Of a DNA stretch of 64,000 nucleotides, positions 1 to 7,661 are shown piece by piece; position 1 is the first letter of the stretch; each line of letters begins with the position of its first letter. Where the stretch lies: positions 620,001 through 684,000 of the forward strand of contig CAJXKC010000002.1 of the NCBI GenBank assembly GCA_913055685.1. The letters are read 5' to 3'. Under the pieces are notes generated by a model that was not told where the DNA came from, made no database searches, and saw only the letters and a program-made list of their open reading frames with translations. The stretch is from an uncultured Flavobacteriales bacterium (GTDB taxonomy: Bacteria > Bacteroidota > Bacteroidia > Flavobacteriales > Schleiferiaceae). The position numbers and the translations under genes were made by a program.

Positions 1-3000
1 TCAATAAGTTCAAAAAGGCGGTATCACTCTCGCCACAGGCATTTTGCACCACTAAATAAATAGAATAGCTCCCTTTGGCGGGGAAAGTAATACTTGGGTT
101 GGCAGTGGTATCGGTACCTAAGGTGCCAAAATCCCAATAATAGCTCCCTGCCCCGCTGGAACTCGATCCATTGAATTGCACATTAAGTCCGTTCCTAGAA
201 TACTGTATCTGGGCTTGAGCAATTTCACAGATCTGTATGCTTTTTATGAGCGTATCGGATGTCATACAGGTATCGGTAACAATAAGTTCTACGCTGTAAG
301 TTCCAGCGCTGGCATAGCTGTGGTTAGTCTGCAAGCCACTTCCCGTATTACCATCACCATAATCCCACTGGTACTGCAATGCATTGCCTTGAGAGGTACT
401 AGCATCAAAACTTAATTGGAGTCCGTTTGCCTGTTCCATGAAACCTGCTTGCGGAACGCTACAAGAGGTTCTAAAGGCATACGGTCCGACCCAGACACTA
501 TTAGCAGACCGGCAAGTATCCTGAACGTAAAATTCATAATCGGTAAAAGCCTGCAGACCATTCAGGCTGTAGCCTGATAAGACATTAGTAACAATGGTAC
601 CCGAGCCTAGGCTAAAACCGGCTAATCCGTATTGCAATTTGGTAGCGCTTCCAGCACTGGTCCAGTTTAACTGCGCAGAGTTAAAGGTAATGGCGCTAGC
701 ACTTAAATTACTGGGGCCACTGCATAATCGATCAATGATTTCAACATCGTCGATTGCGATATGTCCTTTACCAATACCATTACCGTATTGCCCTACAAAG
801 ACAATCTTAACCGTATCACCTTTAAAAGCCGATAAGGAAACACTCTCTTGTAACCAAGCAGCGCTGCCGCTGCTTTGCTGCTGACCAATAAGGGTATCGA
901 CCAAAAAGCGTCGCTCATCTAACTTTTCTACATAAACCCACAGTTTTTGAATTTGCGAACCATAAAGGTGATACCAAAAATTAAGCTCCGGATCTTGAAG
1001 TCCATCAAGGATTAGTACAGGACTGCGTAGTTCAGAGCGATTAGGCTTTCCTGCTGGAGGGGCCGCAAACGTTTCGGTTAGCATATAATTCCCTGTCCCA
1101 GTGCGGGAAGCAGATGGACCACTAAGAGGATTCCCAGTACCGCCACTAAATGGCAGCCAAGCCTTATAAATTGTATCGGATCGGCGCCAGCAAGGATCAA
1201 TTGCGCCCGCTGTTGATACAGCGCGAGGCGGACTCCACAAGGCGGCGTCAAAACTTTCGTAATAAGGCACTGTGCTGGGCAGGCAATCCGTCGTAAAATA
1301 CAAGGGGCCCAGCCAATCACTCACATCCCCTTGTGCACAGCTATCGCGTACCCATACCTCATAGGTCGTTCCTGGTCGTAAGCCTTGAATAGCGAAGGAG
1401 TCATTTACGCTGGTAGCGACAAAACCAAAAGGACTACCCAGCATTTTATACTTAAAGAGCCAATTAGAAGCCCCACCGGTTGTCCACTTAAATGAAGCTT
1501 CGGTAAAGCCTACCGCTAGACTTTCTAAATCTTTAGGGGGCTCGCAATTTAAATTATCGAAAATGGAAATATCATCTATCCCTCCTGCGCTGCCCGCATA
1601 GAGGTTATTACCCTGTGAGGTAAAGCGCAAGCGTATGGTATCATGCCGAAAAGCAAAAAGGTCGAGGGTATCGCTTAGCCAAGCATCGGAGGTATTAAAC
1701 TGCTGTGGACCATTAATAGTAGTGAGATTCTGCCAACCCGAACCATTGTTTACCGCCACATGCAACTGATTGGTCGAAAAACTCCATCCGCCTAAGAAAT
1801 ACCAGAATGCCAGTTTTGGTCGCGTTAAATTGCTTAAATCAATATGGGGTGAAGTAAAGGAAGTCGGTTCATTTGTGCCATTCCCCAAAAACAAAGTTCC
1901 CCCAATGTATTTGCCACTTCCCGTAGTATGATCGGCCGTTGGCAGTAAGTTATTAGGTAATATAGTCGCCGGTGATGGTTGCCAAAGGGGGCCCAATTCG
2001 TGACTACGCTCCCAACAAGGGTCTAAGGTGCCGGTGCTAAACCAAGAGCTTTGCACCACAAAGGTGCTGCCCTCAAAATCCTCAAAATAAGGAGTAGTAT
2101 CCGGTAAGCAGTAGGTCTTAAAATCGAGCGGAGTACTCCAATCACTTACCAAACCTGGTCCGCAACTGTCTTTTACCCAAATTCGATATTCGGTTCCCGC
2201 TTGTAAAGAACCAAGATAATAGGGATTAGCACTATTGGGACTAATAGTGCTTATAAGGCCATTGGTCTCCAACTTCACCAACCAATTATTAGCACCACCA
2301 CTCTGCCAACTTAGGGTAGCAGCGTCAAATCCTACATAGTCTAAGCTTAAATTAGTAGGCTTACGACAAGGCACTGCCGCTCCTACAGAAAAGTCATCTA
2401 CCGCTATTCGCGATAAGGAAGACCAATTTCTAGCTGCAATCCCAGTGAATTTCACCTTTATGCGTTTACCCGCATAGGCGCTAATATCAATAATTTGTTC
2501 GCTCCAAGCTGCAGACTTCGATAACTGCTCCGGTCCCAAAAACCGGCGCAATAAATGGTAGCCATCGCCACTGTCTATTTCAACATCAAAAGCGGTAATC
2601 TGCAGTCCGAAACGGTGGGTCCAAAAGATTAGTTCCGGATTGCTAATGGTGTCTAGATCGATAAGCGGACTTGTAATACTACTGCGGGCATTACCCTTAG
2701 CATTAGGTCGATCTGCTACAATAAACTTCGATCCCCCAGGCGTATGATTATTGGCCCCTGGTCCACTTTGAGCGTAGTTTAAATCCGGTGGACCTACATT
2801 CCATTTAAAGTCGAGGCCTGTAAAACGGTCCCAGCAAGAGTTAAGTCCGCCATTAGGCCAAGTAGAACCCTCAAAGTCAGTAAAATAAGGTGCCGTTACC
2901 GGAGCGCAATCGGTTTTAATTCGCAGTGGACGGGTCCAGTTACTAGATACCGCACCACAATTATCCCGTAGGTAAACATCATAGGCACTATTCGCTGTTA

Positions 3001-4054
3001 GGCCATTAAGGCGATACGGTGCCGAATTGGTTGTAATTACCGTTCCATTACCAGGACTAAATCCGGGTGGGCCATACTCTAAGCTAAAGCTGATGCCGGT
3101 TTCCGCGTCCCAGTCAAGTAAGGCGGAAGTATCATTTTTAGATACCATATGGAAATTACTGGACCGGCGACAATCGGTCGAATCATAAATGGAAAGGTCA
3201 TCGATCGCCATCTGCACTTCCGTGCCTTTAGCATAGCCCACGAACTGCAATTGAATAATACTATCCTTATAGGCCATTAAGGAAAAACTATGCGCAAGCC
3301 AGGCTTCCTCCTGACTCAATTGCTGTTCACCGTAAAAAGTATGTAAGGTATCCCATGCCCCCACCGAGGCGAGTTTAGCCATTACTTCCAGGGAATCGAT
3401 ACCCGATCCGAAGAGATGATACCAAAACTTAGCCCGGGGATTCGCCAGACCATTTAAATCTATCGAAGGACTGCGCAGTTGGGAAATTGAATCTTGAGAT
3501 ATTCCTTGACCATTGAGGTGCAAGAAATTACCGAATCCAGAAGTGTGGTCACCAAGCGGACCGGTATTTAACCTAGTTTCATGCGGCGGACCAACTGCCC
3601 AATAGCTATTGGTTCCTTGCGGACTCACCAACCAACAAGGACCTAGACTACCGATGCCAACCGAACTGGTTGGGCTCTGCCAAGCTGGACTTTCAAAGTC
3701 GAATCGCAACGGAGCGGCAATAATAGTCGCACAATTAGTGCTTAAACTAAAGCTATTCCAAGCACTATTCTGAGCACCACAAATACGTCGTACATAAATA
3801 CGGTAGGTGGTCGCCGGTGTTAAATTAGTAATGGTAGTATCCGATTGATAGCAAACCAAACGAGTACCCGAGCCTAGCATTGCTCCCGCCACTAAATATT
3901 CTATTTCAAAGGGCCCCGTTCCGCTATTGCTTAAATCAATAGTCGCGCTAGTACTGCCAATGCTTTGCGCGGAAAAGCCTAAGGGTGCTACACACTGCCC
4001 CCACAAGCCAAAGCCATAGGCGATAAACAGTCCTATAAAGAATCCTTTTCTCAT
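1..4054 (-). CDS. Giant secreted fibronectin III / MAM-like / PKD repeat protein (C-terminus outside window)
   Basis: The N-terminal 1351 residues of a very large extracellular protein are visible; the reading frame is still open at base 1. The ATG at 4054 gives a signal peptide (MRKGFFIGLFIAYGFGLWG). Five fibronectin III-like domains then alternate with four MAM/concanavalin-like modules of about 170 residues. Each module opens with a P-[LY]-[RFY]-x-[DS]-F-[ED] pattern and closes with an acidic D-[DV]-x-[SIE] strand (for example AIDDLSIYD). Two PKD domains follow (YQWDYGDG around 350-375, YYWDFG around 130-147). Such proteins in Bacteroidota are usually exported by T9SS and act in adhesion or glycan binding. 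That assignment is inference, because the sorting domain would lie off the edge. No neighbour is obviously co-transcribed. Confidence 0.85.
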   Translation of the reverse strand, partial: MRKGFFIGLFIAYGFGLWGQCVAPLGFSAQSIGSTSATIDLSNSGTGPFEIEYLVAGAMLGSGTRLVCYQSDTTITNLTPATTYRIYVRRICGAQNSAWNSFSLSTNCATIIAAPLRFDFESPAWQSPTSSVGIGSLGPCWLVSPQGTNSYWAVGPPHETRLNTGPLGDHTSGFGNFLHLNGQGISQDSISQLRSPSIDLNGLANPRAKFWYHLFGSGIDSLEVMAKLASVGAWDTLHTFYGEQQLSQEEAWLAHSFSLMAYKDSIIQLQFVGYAKGTEVQMAIDDLSIYDSTDCRRSSNFHMVSKNDTSALLDWDAETGISFSLEYGPPGFSPGNGTVITTNSAPYRLNGLTANSAYDVYLRDNCGAVSSNWTRPLRIKTDCAPVTAPYFTDFEGSTWPNGGLNSCWDRFTGLDFKWNVGPPDLNYAQSGPGANNHTPGGSKFIVADRPNAKGNARSSITSPLIDLDTISNPELIFWTHRFGLQITAFDVEIDSGDGYHLLRRFLGPEQLSKSAAWSEQIIDISAYAGKRIKVKFTGIAARNWSSLSRIAVDDFSVGAAVPCRKPTNLSLDYVGFDAATLSWQSGGANNWLVKLETNGLISTISPNSANPYYLGSLQAGTEYRIWVKDSCGPGLVSDWSTPLDFKTYCLPDTTPYFEDFEGSTFVVQSSWFSTGTLDPCWERSHELGPLWQPSPATILPNNLLPTADHTTGSGKYIGGTLFLGNGTNEPTSFTSPHIDLSNLTRPKLAFWYFLGGWSFSTNQLHVAVNNGSGWQNLTTINGPQQFNTSDAWLSDTLDLFAFRHDTIRLRFTSQGNNLYAGSAGGIDDISIFDNLNCEPPKDLESLAVGFTEASFKWTTGGASNWLFKYKMLGSPFGFVATSVNDSFAIQGLRPGTTYEVWVRDSCAQGDVSDWLGPLYFTTDCLPSTVPYYESFDAALWSPPRAVSTAGAIDPCWRRSDTIYKAWLPFSGGTGNPLSGPSASRTGTGNYMLTETFAAPPAGKPNRSELRSPVLILDGLQDPELNFWYHLYGSQIQKLWVYVEKLDERRFLVDTLIGQQQSSGSAAWLQESVSLSAFKGDTVKIVFVGQYGNGIGKGHIAIDDVEIIDRLCSGPSNLSASAITFNSAQLNWTSAGSATKLQYGLAGFSLGSGTIVTNVLSGYSLNGLQAFTDYEFYVQDTCRSANSVWVGPYAFRTSCSVPQAGFMEQANGLQLSFDASTSQGNALQYQWDYGDGNTGSGLQTNHSYASAGTYSVELIVTDTCMTSDTLIKSIQICEIAQAQIQYSRNGLNVQFNGSSSSGAGSYYWDFGTLGTDTTANPSITFPAKGSYSIYLVVQNACGESDTAFLNLL
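463..3733 (-). repeat. Four tandem MAM+fibronectin III modules of about 0.8 kb inside the giant protein gene
   Basis: The cysteine that ends each fibronectin III-like domain and begins the next module falls at 3733, 2908, 2110, 1285 and 463. The module lengths are therefore 825, 798, 825 and 822 bases. Each unit codes for one MAM-like jelly roll followed by one fibronectin III-like domain. The modules have diverged in sequence but keep conserved landmarks: a P-Y-[FY] opening, an FWYH/FWTH strand, and a V-x-[DL]-x-C before W-x-x-P-L near the domain end. This looks like old intragenic duplication. Confidence 0.7.
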
Positions 4055-4190
4055 TGCTATGCCCTAAAATTAGGGAAACTGAAGCTTTATTTAAAGCTCA
4101 ATTAGTTTACGGCGCAATGCGTAAAGACTTAATGGATCAAGGGACTAATAAGTGATAAGCACTTATAGGTAAATGACTTAAGACAATTCC

Positions 4191-4589
4191 TTAGAGTTCT
4201 TCGATATCTACGTGATCGCATTCCATTAGATCCTCCAGAATCCACTCCAAGGCTTCATCCCAATCATCGGTTTTGCCTAAGGTCTTAAGCCCGATGCCTA
4301 ATCCAAAATTAAAGGCATTGCTGCATTTGGAAACTCGTTCCGATTCATCGTGCCAGATATAATAGCCTACGATATCATATTCTTCATAGTAGACCTTAAT
4401 AGCCTCACTGTTTTCTCGGCTATCTACGGTAATGTAAAAGGTGTCGTCATCGTCGTCGCTACCCTTGTACTTCTCATCCGCCGAGCCAGGAGCTACCTCC
4501 CAAATTTCAACGATGCATTCGTCAACTGCCTGAGCACTAAGGGCAGTTGACACTAAGAGTGCTGCCACCGAAAAAATAACCTTAATCAT
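4191..4589 (-). CDS. Small acidic secreted protein of unknown function
   Basis: This 132-residue product begins with a clear signal peptide (MIKVIFSVAALLVSTALSAQA). The mature chain is strongly acidic, with a run of five aspartates near residue 46 and an acidic C-terminus. It has three cysteines, one early (DECIVE), one central (SKCSNAF) and one near the end (MECDHV). I recognise no domain; the acidic, Cys-poor make-up fits a periplasmic or secreted protein, possibly a divalent-cation binder, but that is a guess. It is transcribed divergently from the methyltransferase, with 60 bases between the two starts, and a short hairpin (4148-4166) lies beyond its stop. Confidence 0.65.
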   Translation of the reverse strand: MIKVIFSVAALLVSTALSAQAVDECIVEIWEVAPGSADEKYKGSDDDDDTFYITVDSRENSEAIKVYYEEYDIVGYYIWHDESERVSKCSNAFNFGLGIGLKTLGKTDDWDEALEWILEDLMECDHVDIEEL

Positions 4590-4649
4590 ATTTGTCTAAG
4601 CTTGGTTCTTAAACTAAATTTAGAAATTATTTCTGTCAAAATTACCTCG

Positions 4650-5405
4650 ATGGATTCGCTGCTCGCATTAATTATAGATCTTCACCTATCCAACGCCCGG
4701 CAAGGGCCCGGGAGAGATGACTTTAGTCAACAGGCCCTGGACTTCACCCAATTAGACCAGGAAAAAGAACTGCAAATTGCTGACATAGGATGTGGCAGCG
4801 GTTCACAGAGCATCTTTCTCGCTAAACAATTGCAGGGTACGGTATATGCGGTTGATTTATATCCGCCTTTTCTACAAGAGTTGGAAAGAAGGTCGGCGGG
4901 CTTAGAACTAAAGGCCACTATAGAAACCTTAGAAGGCGATATGGCCAATCTTCCCTTTTCAAAAAACTCCCTCGACCTAATTTGGGCCGAGAGTTCCATT
5001 TACAATATTGGTTTTAAAACGGGGCTTAGTCACTGGAAGAACTTCTTAAAGCCAGGAGGATACATGGTCGTTAGTGAATTAAGCTGGCTAAGAGATCGTC
5101 GTCCTAAGCCCATCGCTGAATATTGGAAGTTAGGTTATCCTGGTATACAAAATATCGCGGGTAATATCCAAACCATCTGTGACTTAAACCTTATAAGCAT
5201 TGCCCATTTTGGAATTGATGAGGCCGCCTGGCTTGATGATTTTTATCAGCCGCTAGCTGCCAATTTTGATGCTTTTCTCAAACGCCATCCTGATAGTCCG
5301 GATGCAGAAAGCATTGTCGATCAAGAGATAAATGAAATGGAGCTTTATCGGAAGTATAAAGACTATTACAACTATGTCTTTTACATTATTCAGAAGCCTT
5401 ATTAA
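4650..5405 (+). CDS. Class I SAM-dependent methyltransferase
   Basis: A 251-residue cytosolic methyltransferase of the Rossmann class I (UbiE/Cfa-like) type. Motif I is IADIGCGSGSQSIFLA, with the acidic end of strand 2 at AVDLYPPF, motif II near EGDMANLPF, and the motif following LKPGGYMVVSE. The acceptor cannot be told from sequence. The frame stays open upstream to a TTG at 4602, but I chose the ATG at 4650 (MDSLLALI) because it directly precedes the fold and is the first ATG. It converges on the gene ending at 5502 and stands alone on its strand. Confidence 0.8.
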   Translation: MDSLLALIIDLHLSNARQGPGRDDFSQQALDFTQLDQEKELQIADIGCGSGSQSIFLAKQLQGTVYAVDLYPPFLQELERRSAGLELKATIETLEGDMANLPFSKNSLDLIWAESSIYNIGFKTGLSHWKNFLKPGGYMVVSELSWLRDRRPKPIAEYWKLGYPGIQNIAGNIQTICDLNLISIAHFGIDEAAWLDDFYQPLAANFDAFLKRHPDSPDAESIVDQEINEMELYRKYKDYYNYVFYIIQKPY

Positions 5406-5501
5406 ATTCTGAATAAACACGCTAGCTAAGCGGCTCTGCCGCAAAAGGCATAGGACTTCAGGTTAAGTCGAGTTCTTTTAGTCTTAAAGCTTGTATAAGC
5501 C

Positions 5502-6752
5502 CTACTCTTTCACTTGCATCACCAAGACATACTCCATGCCAACTGGTTTACCATGGATTTCGGCCGGCTGCAATTGAGGAAAGTTTTCAAAGGTCTTGGT
5601 GGCTGCAAAATCTACTTCCGGATCAATACCACGCACTACCGTCTTTTTAATAAGACGACCGCTGCCATCGAAAATTAGCTTAAGGTAAATCCGACCAATG
5701 ATGCCCGATCCCTTTAATTTGACGGGATAAACAAAATTTGATTCCGCGTAGCGGTTTAAGGCTCTTTCGAAACAGTACTTATTTTCATCATCACTCGGTG
5801 CCGACTCACAACCATCCATCACCGGAGCGCGGTCTACTAATGGAAATTCATAGACTTCATTGCTGGTTGAGCTAGGATAATTGGCCTCCGGACTAGGGCT
5901 TCTGGGATTAGAAGCTTCCGGACTCGCTAAAGATGTGTCCTGGGCTTTTTCGCCATTACTAAAAATAATATCCTTCAACTTTTCAGCGGCCTTTTCCAAG
6001 TCCCCAACCTCGCCTAAATCGGGTAATCCAGGAAATGTGCCTCCTCCCGATTCCGGTTTACTTTCTGCTTCCGGAACCTCGATCTCAATTTCTTCTTCCT
6101 CCTCTCCTACTGGGATCTCAATATCCTTAGGCGGCGCAGGCGGTGCTGGTGCTGCACCCCCCATTTGCGGTAATTCTGGTATTAAAATGAGCTTGGAATT
6201 AAAGAGCTGGTACATTACACTAGCACCCAATGCTGGTACATGAGCATAATCTACTTTAAAGGCTTTAAACGCTACCAAATCACGGTAGCTCTGAAGAGCT
6301 AGAGCCATTTCACGAATCGGCTCCAGCGAAGCCATTAAGGCATTAGGATCGTAATTCACAATCGCCATTCCCTCGCTTATATATAGTTGCCCGGTTAAAG
6401 GAGTGGAAGAATCTACCGAATCGGATAACATGATATCCCCTTCCGGATTCTTTAAGAAATAGAGGAAATCCTTTTGCAACATCGAAACCGGCATAGGTTC
6501 CATCCGCGCTAGGCATTGGCCATTCGGCATCAATACTAAAGAATATAGGTTTCGACGGGCTATTTTATCGATGCTAAAGCTCCCCTGCTGTTGGGCTTGT
6601 AGCTTACTGGCTTCCATAACCCATTGGGCAAGTTCGGGCGAATTTGGATTATCAATAATCTTCTTCACCGGGCTTTCCCCAAAGGATTGCGCGCTTAACT
6701 GAGTAAAACCCACCAATAGCAATGCGCTGTAAATCGCCAGTAATCGTTTCAT
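5502..6752 (-). CDS. Secreted protein with C-terminal TonB-C domain
   Basis: A 416-residue protein with an N-terminal signal peptide (MKRLLAIYSALLLVGFTQLSA), a mixed domain to about residue 190, a proline- and glutamate-rich linker (about 195-265, PAPPAPPKD then EEEEEIEIEVPE), and a C-terminal domain resembling the TonB C-terminal fold (about 325-416, IGRIYLKLIFDGSGRLIKK, GKPVGMEYVLVMQ). Real TonB proteins keep an N-terminal anchor for ExbBD; here a cleavable signal is predicted, so the domain probably binds peptidoglycan or another envelope partner instead of moving energy. It is the last gene of the eleven-gene run: its ATG directly abuts the stop codon of the LEA lipoprotein gene. Confidence 0.75.
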   Translation of the reverse strand: MKRLLAIYSALLLVGFTQLSAQSFGESPVKKIIDNPNSPELAQWVMEASKLQAQQQGSFSIDKIARRNLYSLVLMPNGQCLARMEPMPVSMLQKDFLYFLKNPEGDIMLSDSVDSSTPLTGQLYISEGMAIVNYDPNALMASLEPIREMALALQSYRDLVAFKAFKVDYAHVPALGASVMYQLFNSKLILIPELPQMGGAAPAPPAPPKDIEIPVGEEEEEIEIEVPEAESKPESGGGTFPGLPDLGEVGDLEKAAEKLKDIIFSNGEKAQDTSLASPEASNPRSPSPEANYPSSTSNEVYEFPLVDRAPVMDGCESAPSDDENKYCFERALNRYAESNFVYPVKLKGSGIIGRIYLKLIFDGSGRLIKKTVVRGIDPEVDFAATKTFENFPQLQPAEIHGKPVGMEYVLVMQVKE

Positions 6753-7661
6753 TTAGAGTAAGTCTTTAAGGCTTAGCTTCACTTGCTTGCGGAAAGCTAG
6801 CGGAATGTCGAAGGTGTGACCATTAATTTCTAAGGTCATTTTACCCTTGATAAAAACCTCTTGATCCAATTGCTTTGAGGCAAGGATATCCGCATTACCC
6901 ATTAAGCTAAAGGTATTCACGTCAATATCAATCGGCACCATTAAGGTGTCATAAGGTTCGAATTTAAGGGTGTCACTTAATACCCATTCGGCTACGGTCG
7001 ACTTCTTTTCGGATAACTTTAAGCCCAACTCCATATTGTGAATAGCAAAACTCACTCCATTATCATTAACCAATTTCGCATCGGTATGAATAATTAGGTT
7101 GGAGAAACTCGATCCATCGCCCAAGCTGAAGTTGGTAAAGGTTTCCCCTTGTGACTCTTGGGAGAACTTATCTTCCAAGAAGTTCTGCATTTGATCGTAG
7201 TAGTTAAACTCCACTTCTTGATCTAAAGAGGAGGTCATAGGAATACCATAAACCTTGTAATAGGCTCGTCCGTCTACTTCCCAAATGAGGGTGTCGGATA
7301 CCATTATATTTCCCTGCTCTTCTTCTAAAAAGTTAAGGTCGATATCGGCTTCAACCGGAATCTCCACCTGATTACGCGGAGAGATCTCAAACTTTTTCTC
7401 CATCGCAAAGGAAGCCAGTTTTTTGTCTTCGTAATTAATGTCGAATTCCGATTCGCCCAGATGAATCTTTAATATCGAGGGATTGTTAATGTGGAATAAC
7501 ATCGACAAACGCAATTTGTCGTCCTGTATCCCCACAATCTTTAAATCTGAGACATCCTCCAGCTCTGGCTTTTGGGTACAACCCGAAATTCCAAATAAAG
7601 CGATGATTAGCGCTACCGTACCTAGGGTACTATACGCTATCTTTTTTCTTGAGAAAGACAT
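6753..7661 (-). CDS. LEA14-type (LEA type 2) lipoprotein
   Basis: A 302-residue lipoprotein. After a basic N-terminus and a hydrophobic stretch comes a lipobox (FGISGC, Cys28). The rest looks like two tandem LEA type 2 beta-sandwiches. The first has the family's N-N-P-S pattern (LFHINNPSILKIHLGES) and the second repeats the theme (VSFAIHNMELGLKLSEK). These domains are known in envelope lipoproteins and in stress proteins, and their ligand is unknown. The start codon lies inside the FHA-ABC gene, with a 32-base overlap, so the two are probably translationally coupled. That supports a role next to the transporter in the envelope. Confidence 0.75.
   Translation of the reverse strand: MSFSRKKIAYSTLGTVALIIALFGISGCTQKPELEDVSDLKIVGIQDDKLRLSMLFHINNPSILKIHLGESEFDINYEDKKLASFAMEKKFEISPRNQVEIPVEADIDLNFLEEEQGNIMVSDTLIWEVDGRAYYKVYGIPMTSSLDQEVEFNYYDQMQNFLEDKFSQESQGETFTNFSLGDGSSFSNLIIHTDAKLVNDNGVSFAIHNMELGLKLSEKKSTVAEWVLSDTLKFEPYDTLMVPIDIDVNTFSLMGNADILASKQLDQEVFIKGKMTLEINGHTFDIPLAFRKQVKLSLKDLL

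Noticed and set aside
4062-4075. CCCTAA-AA-TTAGGG inverted repeat before the giant protein gene
   Set aside because: Short and AT-rich; could be a site but equally chance.
4602-4649. TTG-started extension of the methyltransferase
   Set aside because: The 16 added residues do not belong to the fold; the ATG at 4650 is a better start.
5881-6243. 120-codon plus-strand ORF
   Set aside because: It is antisense to the proline- and glutamate-rich part of the TonB-C protein gene; its Ser/Gly/Pro composition is a shadow of that low-complexity code.
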